Shown: in pieces, positions 23,189-33,862 of the stretch
Numbering within the stretch: position 1 is the stretch's first letter
Layout of the letters: the number at the start of each line of letters is the position of its first letter
Origin: Pythium myriotylum
Lineage: Eukaryota > Oomycota > Peronosporomycetes > Pythiales > Pythiaceae
Direction of reading: 5' to 3'
Assembly (NCBI GenBank): GCA_023091665.1
Contig: JALJCQ010000026.1
Span: 1,302,001 to 1,366,000 of the forward strand
Length of the DNA: 64,000 nucleotides
The notes under the pieces: generated by a model
What the model was told of the DNA's origin: nothing
What the model saw: only the letters and a program-made list of their open reading frames with translations
The model's database searches: none
Program-made: the position numbers and the translations under genes

Positions 23189-24177
23189 CTGATGTGAAGA
23201 GCCTTCACGTCGATCGCACGCAAGTCGACCGTTCTGAGATCGACTCCACTGAGGTCGATGACACTCAGGTCCATCGGTTCGATGACCGGTGGTGGGACCG
23301 GCGTGACCGGAGGCGGCGCAGCCGGACTCGCGGATAAACCGCGCGAGAGACGCTGGACGTAGTCCTCTCGCAGCGCGACGACGAACGCGTCTTCTAGGAG
23401 CATGGGCTCCTCGCGGAAAACCGCAGCCTTCTCAGGACCGGGATCCATCCTTTCCATGAACTTCGTCAGCATGACGTCCTCTGCGAGCGCATTCGCAGCC
23501 ATGTTGGCACGGAGTTGACGTAACTCCTGCACATACGTGTGCAGCTCGCGGCCGCCTTGTCGACAAGCGAGAAACTCAGCTCGCTGGCGATGCGCCACAT
23601 TTGGCGGTTGAAACATCGACTTCATCGCCTTGGCAAGTGTTGCCCAGTCGGAAAAACATCCGGGATGCGACGTCTCGCACGTGAGGGCCCAGATCTTCGC
23701 CCGACCCGTCATGTTCGAGATCGCAAAGGCGATCTTTTGCCGTTCATCACGGATACAGCCGGCTGCTGTTGCGAGCTCGATCTCGCGTTGCCAGAAGGCA
23801 AGATTGTCGCTTTCTTCACCCGAATACGGGGACACCGTAACCTTCACGGCCTTCGGACGTTCCGGAGGTGCCGGCGATGGCACACACGTAGCCGTCGGCG
23901 GCACCTGAGCTGGCTGAGTAGCCTGAGTCGCGGACACGCGGGACGTCACGACGTCGAGAAGATACTTCTCGAGAGCTGTCTCGTAGTCGCGAAAACGCGC
24001 GACACGGGCGAGGACTTCGCCGGAGCCGCGTCGGAGCAGCTCGATGACAGTTGCACGGCCATTGATGGCCTCCATCTTCTGGAGATAGGCCCACTGGGCC
24101 TCATCCAGGTACGGATGGTCTTGACGCGACAGCGTCGGATGGCTTGACGCCATCACGAAGTCGGAAGCTTCGGACAT
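23041..24177 (-). CDS. gag: gag-like protein of gypsy element 2
   Basis: The ATG at 24177 opens 378 codons without interruption. Residues 120-270 match the retrotransposon gag capsid region (LAFWQREIELA, CFSDWATLAKAM). A proline-rich linker and a repetitive DLS/DLR segment lead to a CCHC zinc knuckle (CSTCGKFGHFQRNC, about residues 333-346) and an Arg/Gly-rich RNA-binding tail. Unlike pol, this gene is intact. The protein would assemble particles and bind the element RNA. Confidence 0.88.
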   Translation of the reverse strand: MSEASDFVMASSHPTLSRQDHPYLDEAQWAYLQKMEAINGRATVIELLRRGSGEVLARVARFRDYETALEKYLLDVVTSRVSATQATQPAQVPPTATCVPSPAPPERPKAVKVTVSPYSGEESDNLAFWQREIELATAAGCIRDERQKIAFAISNMTGRAKIWALTCETSHPGCFSDWATLAKAMKSMFQPPNVAHRQRAEFLACRQGGRELHTYVQELRQLRANMAANALAEDVMLTKFMERMDPGPEKAAVFREEPMLLEDAFVVALREDYVQRLSRGLSASPAAPPPVTPVPPPVIEPMDLSVIDLSGVDLRTVDLRAIDVKALHIRCSTCGKFGHFQRNCPRKRGGGRARRGRPRRSGNRGGSASTSQGNESSQ

Positions 24178-24216
24178 CACGATGTCAGCGTCGGATTGAC
24201 GAGAAGTGCTACCAAG

Positions 24217-24518
24217 TGTAACGGTCCACGACCGTGCACAGCACCTGCGCTTGAGGAAGCGTGAGCAGCCGCTCCGAGTCGACCCCTGTCGACGAGCGCC
24301 AAGGACTTGGCAAAGGCGAACTGATTGTATTCAGATTATTCCCCTGGGGAATAATCCCCCCTATACCGGATATCCCTGGTATCTAATACCCAGGGATATC
24401 CCCTACTGAATCTAATAAAAGAGAGTCACTACTTAGGGTAACTTTTCCCCTAAGTGGACCACACACATTATGTACCTACACAACCTAACCTACTTGTGTA
24501 ACCTTGTACCCCGTTACA
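24217..24518 (-). repeat. 5' LTR of gypsy element 2
   Basis: 302 bp, one base shorter than its partner (AAA versus AAAA in one run), with about two substitutions. It would hold the promoter for minus-strand transcription. Confidence 0.93.
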
Positions 24519-24523
24519 TGTTG

Positions 24524-24683
24524 CCATCTTGATGGGTACAACTCAGCTGGACATGGCTACGTACCAAGGTTGTACGACGGTGTCTCGAATGTGTTGATGA
24601 AGAATGAAGGTCGGCTCAACCGACCCTGTATAAGGAGTGTACGACGAACACGTGGTCAGTCGCCAGCGAGTCTTTGGGGGCAG
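24524..24683 (+). other. 3' untranslated part of gypsy element 1, after the nested insertion
   Basis: The distal 3' region of element 1, ending in a G-rich polypurine-like tract that abuts the LTR at 24684. Confidence 0.7.
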
Positions 24684-25111
24684 TGTGGCGCCATGCCCAA
24701 GCACGGCGTGTGTTTCCAGACTCGCTCCGACGGTGCGAGCGCGCGCGCATCGCAGACGAGTTGATGGACGACTCGGCGCGGGACTCGGCGCGGGACTCGG
24801 CGCGCGTCACAGCTTGTTGGACGACTTTGACGACGCCGATTTGATGGACGACTTTGGTGAGGCCGATTTGATGGACGACTTTGGTGATGGCCGTCGGTTT
24901 GTTGGACGACTTTGCACACTCTGTTGCTCCGTGTAAGCACACGTCGCAGAGAGCGAGTAGTAGCGGCTGACTCACCAAGTCGGGAAGCAGTGCGGCGAGG
25001 ATCGCCCTGGTGGGGAAGCGGTGTGAGAAGGAGGGCCATAGTGTTGAAGTAGTGATGTATATTTTAGCGCGGTAATGAATCTCTCTTTGCAACTTGCCTG
25101 CATCCAGCACA
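24684..25111 (+). repeat. 3' LTR of gypsy element 1
   Basis: 428 bp, matching 13185-13612 with about seven substitutions by eye and no length change. It is followed by the TGCTC target duplication. Confidence 0.92.
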
Positions 25112-25116
25112 TGCTC

Positions 25117-25337
25117 ATGCTCAACGCGTCGCCGCGCAAATTGGTTTCGCCGTGGACCAGATGGATGCATTGAAATCAGTCGACCGACTTTACGAGCAGA
25201 GGGAACTGGCGGTCCGGTTTGCCGAGCAGGCGTCGAGTGTGAAAAGGATCAGCGCTGCGTACACCAAGCAAGCTGCAGAAGCCAAAGCAGCTTGCAAAGA
25301 TGTAGGTCTGGCGGATCCGGATGCTCCACTTCCATGA
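25117..25337 (+). pseudogene. 3' part of the host reading frame split by gypsy element 1
   Basis: Continues in phase from the frame that ends at 13184 once the element and one TGCTC copy are removed. It runs 73 codons to a TGA at 25335-25337. It is Ala/Lys/Gln rich and predicted helical (KQAAEAKAACKD). The fit of phase on both sides supports a formerly continuous gene. Confidence 0.55.
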
Positions 25338-25349
25338 TGATGATGCATA

Positions 25350-25545
25350 TACAGAACTGTGGAGCCAATACTGTATAATTGTGGAGTTTCACACGAAGTA
25401 TTGCACAATTGTGTAGTTTGACATAGACAATTGTGCAGTTTCAAATGCACAATTGTGGAGTTTGACGTACACAATTATGGAAATTATGACCAAGTAGCGC
25501 ACAATTGTGGAGTTTGACGTGCACAGTTGTGGAGTTTATGGCCAC
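25350..25545. repeat. Degenerate tandem repeat of a 20-30-bp unit
   Basis: About six imperfect copies of a unit containing ACAATTGTGGAGTTTGAC follow one another, each carrying the palindrome CAATTG. It lies just outside the 3' end of the Crypton recombinase and could be part of that element's terminal region. Confidence 0.75.
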
Positions 25546-25664
25546 CGGTCACTCGTTGCGTTGCTCGAGGAAGATTTTTTTTTTTGGCGAGACCAACGGA
25601 AGCACGACCACCGGTTGGAGTGCGCTTGGTAGATTCTCCACAACTTTCCCGTCTCGCACTAGTA

Positions 25665-27789
25665 TCAAATGCTGGCTAGCAATCCGTGCGAGTACAGCTC
25701 GCGCATAGCCTTGACGATGGTTCCTAAGGACGCAGCGCCGATTTGTCCTTCACGCAAAAATTTGAGCAACCTGGCTTGAGCTACTTCGCCACACCGTCGG
25801 ATTTCGCTCGAGAGGTTTGTGCTGCTGGGGTCGAAGTGGTAACCTTCATTGAGGAAGAGAGACATGAAGGCCACAGCGACCTTATACTCGTGCCTCTCCT
25901 GGCGACTGAGCAGAGATCCCTTCGCCCAGCACGGTGGAAGAGCGGTTCTCCATTCCACCCAGATATCGCGCAGATTCTTCTTCGCAGCCCGACGAACGCG
26001 AGGTAGCGATGAAGATGAGCGTTGGGCTTCGTCTACTTGCAAAGAGGCTTCATTCGTCGGCGTTAAACCGCGTGGCTCGATGACTTTTTCTAGGATTTGA
26101 ATCCGGTCACCGAGTCTTCGCACTTCACCAAGCAATTCAGCAACCAGCCTTTCGAAGGCAGCTGTTTTGCCGAACTCGTTCTCGTTCTTGGTTACTGGAG
26201 GTACTGATGCCAAACTGCTCTTAGGTTTTTCAGGCGTGACGATGATGTTCGTCGAGTCAGTTTGGATTGATGCTTTGCTAGTGGTGATGATGAAGTTGTG
26301 CCACGACAGGAATTCGCTTTCTGATACATCGCAGTAGCCAATACACTGGGGCACCCGTGCAACGAATCCAACATTATCTCTCGTTTGCAACTTTGCCATG
26401 GGTGGGAAATTGCGCAACAATGTAGCCATCATCACATCACACACCCGACTGTCTAGACCTTCACATCCCGAGAAAAGTACTTGAGCAACTTGACGTATCT
26501 TGGACAAAACGACGCTGTCAAAAGCTGACAAATCGTTGTGCATCGCGTTTGCGCGCACGTGCCAGCCACTGAGATATTTGGCGACTTGTTGATCTTCTTG
26601 AGTTGTGTTGAGCACGTATAGGAACCCTTTGTTTGTCGAACTCATACTCCATGATCCTCGGTCAAGAATCCACTGAGGGCTCCAGTCTGAACTACCGTTG
26701 GCGTGTTGAGCTCCACCACGTCGAAATGAGTGAGAAGTGAGTTCCCCTTTCACTACAGTGTTCGGTTTTTGGAGAATAGCAAGGAGTCGATTCACGTAAC
26801 CATGTACGGCAGGAGAGGTTAATCCTGCAACTCGATTCAAAGGCTTCGTTTGAATAGTTGCCTGAAGTCCAACACGAACGTTACACTTGTCTTGTTCAAG
26901 AAGATTTCGCAACAAAATGCTTAAGAGGTCTTCATCGTCGTCGCCGCTCTCTTGAGCTACCAGCAGCTGGCTAAACAAAAGGTCTTCCTTGCCCGATTTC
27001 ATGATAAGCGCTACAGCTAGCGCGTGGACAAGTGATGAACGATGTTCGATCTTCAAACAGCGTTAACGCGCTTTCGTCGGTTGTCTTCTGGCGTCTAAAT
27101 CGGACAGTAAGCGCTCCTCCTGGATAGAGTCCGATATCACTAGCTCGAACGCCACAAAGATCGGAGCTTCTTCCAAACCGATACCACAACCAATTCGGCA
27201 GAAGGCCGTCTAAATAGTCGGACGTCGATGCACCTTGAGTGTACAATGAGACCATGAGTTGCATGAGATCAACATTTCGACATGCCGGAGCATTCTTCAC
27301 GAGAACACCGCCAGCTCGCTTCTTGCAGTACTTGCTCAATTGAGCGCCAACCATTTGCATAGCGGGTTCAGCCGCATGCCTGAAACTTGGATACAAGTTT
27401 AGTAGCCACAGTTTTACATTTCCAAAATATCTGTTCACTGTGTTGGTTGCCAGTCTTGACCCTCGAGTGCTGTCTCCAAATGCCAGGTATATGGCGAACT
27501 TGTCCATAATGGTGGCAAGACCACGCCCGTCAGTTGCTTCTACCACTGCCTGGTGCACCTCGTTTAGCGTCATCCCTTCGTCCCGGAGGAATCGCATGAA
27601 GGTACTCTGTGCGGTTGATCTGGCAGCCATGGTGTTGTTCGGTTGTAGCCGCTCCGAGAGGCTCATGTTCTTCGTTGGTGTGGTCTTTTTCTTTCTACGC
27701 CGTGAAAGCCTCCCCAACTGTCTATGATGAGTGCTGGTCGGAGAACGTACTGAAAGAACACCCCACATCACTTGGCTACATGATGGCAT
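25665..27789 (-). pseudogene. Crypton tyrosine recombinase with GCR1_C-like tail, one frameshift
   Basis: The minus-strand ATG at 27789 opens 272 codons. The frame then shifts by one base near 27020 and continues to 25665. The N-terminal part has a basic region (RRRKKKTTPTKN) and a SAM-like core-binding domain. The catalytic domain shows box I (FGRSSDLCGVRASDI), then in the second frame box II (SHSFRRGGAQH, with H-x-x-R), a conserved Trp and a candidate Tyr nucleophile (KGFLYVLN). The C-terminal segment LRDIWVEWRTALPP resembles the GCR1_C DNA-binding domain found in fungal-type Cryptons. Such enzymes excise and integrate the element by strand exchange. Only the single frameshift visibly separates it from an intact gene. 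Its subfamily differs from the CryptonO remnant at 4.6-6.3 kb. Confidence 0.75.
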
Positions 27790-28532
27790 TTCTTTACATA
27801 TGTTTGTGATGCGAGTGACATGAAGATTTTACTATGTGCTTGTTCGCCAAGGAAGCAAGTTCTCCCCCCTCCGATGCGAAACCGAAGTCGCAGAGCAAGA
27901 CTCTCTCGCCGCCGTCTCTCGCTCGCACCTTGGCTTGCGAAGTGTGTGCATACCCACAGCGCCGCCGCCGCGTGGCGTGCTTGCCTTTCGGCTGCGAAGG
28001 CTGCGGGGGGCGATTTCTAGAGAGCCGCAGTACCCCCCGGGGGCACTGTTTGCGTCTCTATGGCAGGCTAGCCCTGATAGATGGTTTCCCATAGGCCAAC
28101 GCGTAATCCGTAATTCCATTCCATATGTGCTTGTTTCATATTTTCTGAAGATGCCGACTGGAAACGTCGGAGCCGTGTCGGAGTTTTAACCTACATTCTC
28201 ATAGGGGTAGGTATTTTATGATTGGGTAATATATCCATAGCACGGATATTATTGGTTCCCGTATGATCGTACTTTGCAGGTAATGTATAGTCTTTTCCGG
28301 CCGTGGTCTGCATCTTTGCAAAATTCGACCACAAGCTCGACTAAATATTCTAGTTTAGGTTAGCATCGGCCAGCGCGTACATGAAAAACGCCCGCCAACA
28401 CAAAGTGAACCCAACGTCCGAACCCAAGAAAATGGACGCGACGAAGAATCGTGGGTGGATCCAATAGATAGTCTATTTACACGACGACGAGGAAGCGCCA
28501 CTACGCAGTACGAACACGCAGAGTCCCGGGAG
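27790..28532. other. Stretch without a recognisable gene
   Basis: GC-rich short frames and AT-rich sequence. No motif or element end is recognised. Confidence 0.4.
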
Positions 28533-29078
28533 CTACAGCGCCATGTTGATGTTGCCGAGGCCGAGCGCGGCCCAGAGCTCGGCCTCGAGCGCGTCTTCTT
28601 CCGTGGTCTGCGTCGCGAGCTCCTCGCACTCCCACTGCTGCGCGCGCGGCGCGGCCGCCGACGTCGGGCTCCAGAAGCTCGCGTCCTTGAGCAGCGCCTC
28701 GAGCGTCATGTCAAAGTCGGTGAAGTCCATCGGCGCCTGCGCCTGGAGCATCGAGTCGTCGACGTGGAACTCTTCGGCGGCCGCGGCGGACGGCTGCGCT
28801 GAGGGCGCCGAGGCCTTGGTGCGCGCCTTGCGCTGCGCCCAGCGCTTCTGGTTGGTGTTGGCGCGCAGGCGGTGCTCCTCGCAGAAGCGGTGGAGCGAGC
28901 CGTCGCGCTTCCACGCGCGCTCGTTCGTGCAGATCTTGCTCGGGTAGCCGCACTTCAGGTTGCGCGCGGCGGCGGCCGACGGCTGCGACGGCGACACGGC
29001 CGGGAACGCGCCGAGCCGCGGCGCCGGCGACGTCGTCATGCGGAAAGGGAAGGAGGACTCGAAGGCGCCAACGATCAT
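28533..29078 (-). CDS. Cluster gene a: small CCCH-module protein (outlier)
   Basis: 181 codons from an ATG at 29078, with a second Met at 29039. The conserved module is C43-x6-C50-x15-C66-x2-H69 (CGYPSKIC ... HRFCEEHR), followed by ANTNQKRW. Spacing and basic residues suggest a zinc-binding, nucleic-acid-contacting fold; this is inference. The rest is Ala/Ser/Pro rich with two acidic stretches (MDFTDFDMTLEALL and EEDALEAELWAAL) resembling activation helices. It is the most divergent copy and very GC-rich. A 14/16 match to the oomycete core promoter lies about 30 nt upstream. No introns are needed. Confidence 0.8.
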   Translation of the reverse strand: MIVGAFESSFPFRMTTSPAPRLGAFPAVSPSQPSAAAARNLKCGYPSKICTNERAWKRDGSLHRFCEEHRLRANTNQKRWAQRKARTKASAPSAQPSAAAAEEFHVDDSMLQAQAPMDFTDFDMTLEALLKDASFWSPTSAAAPRAQQWECEELATQTTEEDALEAELWAALGLGNINMAL

Positions 29079-29104
29079 GGGGTCTTGGGTCGAGGTGCCG
29101 AAAT

Positions 29105-29122
29105 GGAGAAATGACCGACCGG
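29105..29122 (-). promoter_or_regulatory. Oomycete initiator-type core promoter for gene a
   Basis: The reverse complement reads GGTCATTTCTCCATTT, a 14/16 match to GCTCATTYYNCAWTTT, about 30 nt upstream of the ATG at 29078. Confidence 0.6.
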
Positions 29123-31179
29123 GGCCGCGAGAACCTGCACCTCGGGGAACGGCGAGAAGGGCTCGGGGAAGCGAGTTAGTGGCTCGTCTGGCGGTGCCCT
29201 ATTCCCGGTTACTTTGTGGAGCTCTCCCCCTTATTTTTTTTGTTTTCTTCGGAGATGGCTCGTCCACCCGTTGGGGCTCGTGACGACGCGTCACACAGTT
29301 GAAGTCTCACGGGGGACGAAGCAGCCAACCAAACAAGACCGAGAATAAAGGAGGGGGTCCGTTGGAATCTTCCAAACACGCGTGGGCCGCAGAGGCAGCT
29401 GAGCACGGGCCCACAGAGTTGGCAGAGTTGGCGTGCGATACCAACAGACTCGGGGAGAAACACGGCAAGGACAAAAGTCCGGACGAGACGCCGTCCGCAA
29501 GGGTGGACGCGGACGTGTAACCCAGAATCGCGATCGCGGGGCGAGATCCAGCGTGGGCGCGATGGGAACTTGAGCCTCGGACAGACGACAGGGCGCTCGA
29601 GCCACCCAGTTCCCGAGGACGCTCGTGTGGACGACACCCAGGCGTGCGCCACTGGCGAGCGAGCGGGATCTGACAAGGGCGCCCGGTTGTGACTAACACG
29701 TGCAGAACGAGTCGTCCGTGGCGAAGGGAGGGATCCACGGGTTGTCCAGCGTGGACCAGGCGAGCGGGCGGCGGCGTCTGGGCAGACAAAGCGCCCTTGC
29801 ACTCAATGTTGAAGACATGGCCGTCGGTCCAGAAACATCCTGCGCTTCCCACCATGACCCCACACGTGCATAGCATGGGCTATTTTGGTTCTCCTCGAGC
29901 AACGCCAGGGCGACTGATCGAACCAGACCCGCTGATTGGTCACTGCGTAAACAGAGTAGCTCGATGACTTGTCTCTTGCACGAGCTCCAAATCACCATTT
30001 TCGGATGACTTTCCGACCGACCGCCCTCTTCGAGCCGACCGACAACCTGCACTTGAAGTAGTAGTGTGATCCACTCCACTTGGGGTGGACCACGTTGTCA
30101 TGACAAACGGAGTTCACAGGGTGTTTCCCCCAAACTGGACCGAGGACACCCGCGGTGTACGCAGCAGAGAGCGTCAACTGGCCCCATATCGTCCTGGTTG
30201 CGACGTACTAGTACTCCTAGACGCAGCTTTGCCATCGCACTGTTGGAATGGTTGGCGGATCCTTCCAAGGGGCGATGTCGCTTGGTATCCGATGTGTTGC
30301 AGCCGTTCAGCAGCTCGCAGGGCCCGTGCCTCGTGCTGAACACGTCTCGAGCTGAACTGGTTCTCTCTCTCTCTCTCTCTCTTGCCGACCGTGGTCGACG
30401 TTTAACAGATCACGAAACCGAGATCTCCGGAACCAACCGCGTGAGCTCGCTCGCTCGCTCCATGGTCGGGACGCCGATCAGCAAGCCGAGGATACATGGC
30501 TCCATCCTTCCTTCCGCCCACCTGCGGGATCAGCCACCGAGTTACCCAGGACGAGGAACGTTCGTCTCCACGAGATGCCAGTTCGTGTCGGTTCCGGATC
30601 GCGGCGGCATGATCTCTACCGTAGAGAACCTCCGCCAACCGCCTCGAGAATCGCTCGTGGGATTGTCCTTTTGGGCTCGGGACAGATGACTCAGCGCGCG
30701 ATGACCAGGCCGCGCCGGTGGCCCGGACTCTGCACCGGCAGCACAGTTCTGCACCAGATCAGGACGGAGTCGCCGTGACACAATCCGGAAAAATAGCGCC
30801 TCTAAGGTTTCCGGAGCTTGTTCTGGGCGAGCCACACTGCACAGAACCGGGGCGAGCTGAGGCTCCCCCACGGTGCCCCGGCTTTGGCACCGTGCCCCGA
30901 GTTTCCGTCAGTCGTCAGTGGAGGCAGTCCGTTTCCACCAATCAAAAAGCTGTTTAGTCCTTTTTCCACCAATCATCGTCCGCGAGTGCTAAGGCAGCCG
31001 CGCTGCGCCGCTGACGCGCGTGGCGAAAGCTCTGAACAGCCGACGTCTCGGTTCAGTGCAAGCGCCATGGACCGGGCTTTGGACGCAGCGTCTATCTTTT
31101 TAGACGCCGAGTCTAATTCGTTGCCTCGGTCTAAACGCCTCCATTTCCAAATCCGCGCCTCACTGTTCCCACCACCACC
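29123..31179. other. GC-rich intergenic stretch
   Basis: No recognisable gene. It holds a CT microsatellite at 30362-30382. A 16-nt motif at 31041-31056 recurs upstream of gene e. Long open frames on both strands here reflect high GC and show no conserved motif. Confidence 0.45.
30362..30382. repeat. CT dinucleotide microsatellite
   Basis: About ten CT units in a row. Confidence 0.9.
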
Positions 31180-31635
31180 ATGGCCTTGCTCCCCATGCCC
31201 GACGCCGACGACACATCGCTGCCCGTGCCCGAGAGCGAGCGCTGCAAGTACCCGAGCAAGTTCTGTGGCCGCGCGCGCGTGCGCAAGTCCAACGGCACGC
31301 AGCACCGCTTCTGCCAGTACCACCGCCTCAAGGCCAACACCAACCAGAAGCGCTGGACGAGCGTGCGGCGCCAACAGGCCGCCGTCGAGGAGCAGCACCG
31401 GCGCCGCGCCGAGGCCATCGCCGCCATGCGCGCGCTGCCCGAGTTCGCCGACCCGTGGGCCGCGCTGCCCGACCCCGTGAGCCTCGACCCGAGCCGCGAG
31501 CCCGTCGAGCTCGCGCGCGAAGACCTCGAGATGCTCCACGCGCTTTTCCTCGACAGTGCGCCGTTCCTCTGGAGCTGCCAACCGACCGTACACAAGCCCC
31601 ACTACGCGCTTGACTACAGCGACATTGCGCTGTGA
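31180..31635 (+). CDS. Cluster gene b: small CCCH-module protein
   Basis: 151 codons from an ATG after CCACCACC. The module is C22-x6-C29-x15-C45-x2-H48 (CKYPSKFC ... HRFCQYHR), followed by ANTNQKRWTSVRRQQA and a Glu/Arg-rich helix. An acidic C-terminal motif (REPVELAREDLEMLHALF, residues 106-123) precedes the tail ALDYSDIAL. The layout of basic module plus acidic-hydrophobic helix suggests a nuclear regulator, by inference only. Closest relatives in the window are genes c and e. The core-promoter match upstream is weak, but a 16-nt block at 31041-31056 is shared with gene e. Confidence 0.85.
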   Translation: MALLPMPDADDTSLPVPESERCKYPSKFCGRARVRKSNGTQHRFCQYHRLKANTNQKRWTSVRRQQAAVEEQHRRRAEAIAAMRALPEFADPWAALPDPVSLDPSREPVELAREDLEMLHALFLDSAPFLWSCQPTVHKPHYALDYSDIAL

Positions 31636-33862
31636 AAACAACCCCTCAAGACTCGCGACGAGCTTACTTTCCTTTTTTCGGATTCAATATTTAAAATATA
31701 TATACACCCCACCAACGTCAACGGTACAGATTGCATCAATGCTCGATGACTGGGGGCATGGAAGACGATCCCGACCAGTCATCTCGAGGCGCCTCCATGT
31801 GGTGGTGGTGGCTCCACAGCCTGGTCATCTATTCTCCGATCTGCAAGATTCGAGCTAAACGAGAGACTATCCACCGGCTCGGTGAGAAGCTCCACAACGC
31901 GACCACGCCCGCGTCGAGAGAGCACGGCGCGACTTGCATCCACGGAAAACAGCAAGCCTTCCACTGGATTCCCCAAGGAAAAGAAAAAGCCATTGACCCA
32001 ACGACCGGCTCCAGGTCGGAGGAACGCAACGACTGACACTCGAGAGCTTTCCACGGTTGCGGTCATCCAGTGTCGCTCGCCATCGAAACACGGCATTACT
32101 CATACTATCGTCATATATCAGTCCCTCCACGTGCGATTGGCTGGTCGCTGACGCGCGCCTAACCGATTTGCTGGGGGCGGCTCCGACCACACGCGCGCCT
32201 GCGATCTGACCACTCGCGATCCATTCTCCCAGTCGCCACAGCCAGGCGGTGATGACGGCACGCGATTGCAGGCGTCAGCATCATGGATTCGCGGAGGCCT
32301 CGCCTCGCGTGTGGTGTGGAGGTTTTATGGGCTCCGAACCCAGAGATTCACTGACGTGGTGGTCGCGACCAGACCGAAAAACAAATTCCTCCGAGCCCGT
32401 CTCCGTTGCAGAGGACGGGGAACTGGGTGAGGCCATAACGTCCGGAGGGACATCCGGAGCGAACGAGAAGATGCGCAAAGGAGTCACCTCGATCTTCTTG
32501 GGGGAGCAATCCGCACGCGTGTTCACGCGCAAGCTCTATGCGAAATCGGTGCAAAAGTGTCGGCGCTGGATTATGTGAGACTTCGCAGGGCTAGGGAGAT
32601 CAGTCGTCAAGTCAAAAGCTTGGTCCGACGACTTCGGCCTCGTCTGATTGAAGTTTGCAACAGAGATCACCGAATTGTGTCGCTCCGTAGTATCCCACTC
32701 TCTCGACTGTTCGAATGTGCCGCACACCAAACCAAACGCCAGCGACCTCCCTCCTGGCCACCTTCAAAGATCACGAGCGAGGAGAAGAAAATCAGGTTGA
32801 TACAAGCTGTACTCAAAGAACACTGGCACACGGTACAGTACTGTATGTAGGCACTCCCCATCGCTGCTGGCTACCATCCTACGACAAAGAAGATTACAGC
32901 AGGCATCTGATAGGAAGCTGTGGAGAACAGGTGTAATCTTCTATGCAGGTTGTTGTTCCAGCTCTTCCACACAGTAGTTGGCAATCTTGGTCAGTTCTTG
33001 GGTGTCCTCCGCGCACAGTTGTGTCTCACAGGTACCACGGGCACACGACGTATCAACAGCAAACTGGACGCTTGCCCGGACATCGCGAGAAAGCTTAGAG
33101 CTTTCATGCCGTGGTACTGAGACAGTCGAGGGCTCAAACGTGTGCAAAGCCGCTGTCATATCAAAAGTAGTTTGTGAGGGCAGAGAGTAGCTCTACTGGA
33201 CTGAACCTCTTTTACAGTAGAGCCGTGGGGAGACAAGTATGCAGACTTGGGCTGGTACGACCAGAGACAGTGCCAAGAAGACGCCGAGAGAGCAACTGTG
33301 TCAATGCAATCATCATTATTACCCCGCGATAGACCTCAGCCGGTGTCGTTTGTACAACTGGGCATCTATACCAGGTGACTACAGATCATTCGAGTTATGT
33401 TGATTGCAGGCAGCTCGTGAGGAGACAGGACTTTCGCACCCAGTATCCCAACGAGTCCTTATCTTTTTCTAGCCGCAGATGGGCTTTAAACAATCTGTTC
33501 TGGTCAATTTCGTGTTGACGCACACCAACGACCACAATAAACAGCGTTTCAAGCAAGTGCAGTGCAAAAGTGAAGAAAGAAAACTTGGAAAGTCATGGCT
33601 TCGAGTTAGTGTACAGTATCTGTTTCCCAGTGCTCTGCTTGGGCCTCTTCCAGTGTAGTATCGGGGCATCACCTCGAACTGGCTTTGCAAGGCCAGCCCA
33701 CATGTCATTGGTGTGTTCGGCCAATAAAACCACTGGACTGGTCCAGTTGCCAAGGCACGCTGACTGTGGAATCATCTCATGATCGGTGGATTATTACTTG
33801 GCTCTCCCGCCGAGACAGACGACACCCCCTCATTTCTCGATTCGCATTCTAACAATCACACC
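31636..33862. other. Intergenic stretch between genes b and c
   Basis: No gene is recognised. The segment 32588-32675 is similar to 35244-35315, downstream of gene c, at nearly the same distance, a trace of tandem duplication. A small 9-bp stem (GCTCTACTG/CAGTAGAGC) occurs near 33190-33225. Confidence 0.5.
33827..33842 (+). promoter_or_regulatory. Initiator-type core promoter for gene c
   Basis: CCTCATTTCTCGATTC matches GCTCATTYYNCAWTTT at about 13 of 16 positions, roughly 20-35 nt before the ATG at 33863. Confidence 0.5.

Larger units (their letters stand above)
17311..24518 (-). mobile_element. Ty3/gypsy retrotransposon 2 (chromodomain type), nested
   Basis: The LTRs at 17311-17613 and 24217-24518 run TGTAACGG to CCGTTACA and differ by one indel and about two substitutions. 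The 5-bp target duplication TGTTG is present on both sides (17306-17310 and 24519-24523). Transcription is on the minus strand. A primer-binding-site candidate (TGGTAGCA, matching an initiator-Met tRNA 3' end) lies just inside the right LTR, at about 24206-24213. A polypurine tract (RC of 17614-17627, GGTGGGGGGTGG type) adjoins the left LTR. It inserted into element 1 after element 1 had landed, which agrees with its slightly more similar LTRs. Confidence 0.93.
13185..25111 (+). mobile_element. Ty3/gypsy retrotransposon 1 (chromodomain type), carrying nested element 2
   Basis: Two 428-bp LTRs (13185-13612 and 24684-25111) begin TGTGGCGCC and end CCAGCACA. They are flanked by the 5-bp target duplication TGCTC (13180-13184 and 25112-25116). 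The LTRs differ at about seven positions by eye. Between them lie gag, protease, reverse transcriptase, a truncated RNase H/integrase and a chromodomain on the + strand. The internal region is interrupted at 17311-24518 by gypsy element 2. A short purine-rich run (TTTGGGGGCAG) precedes the 3' LTR. Without the nested copy the element would be about 4.7 kb, shortened by an internal deletion in pol. Confidence 0.9.

Noticed and set aside
29209..29876. Long minus-strand open frames of about 190 codons
   Set aside because: They overlap each other in different frames in GC-rich DNA. They have biased composition and no motif or core promoter.
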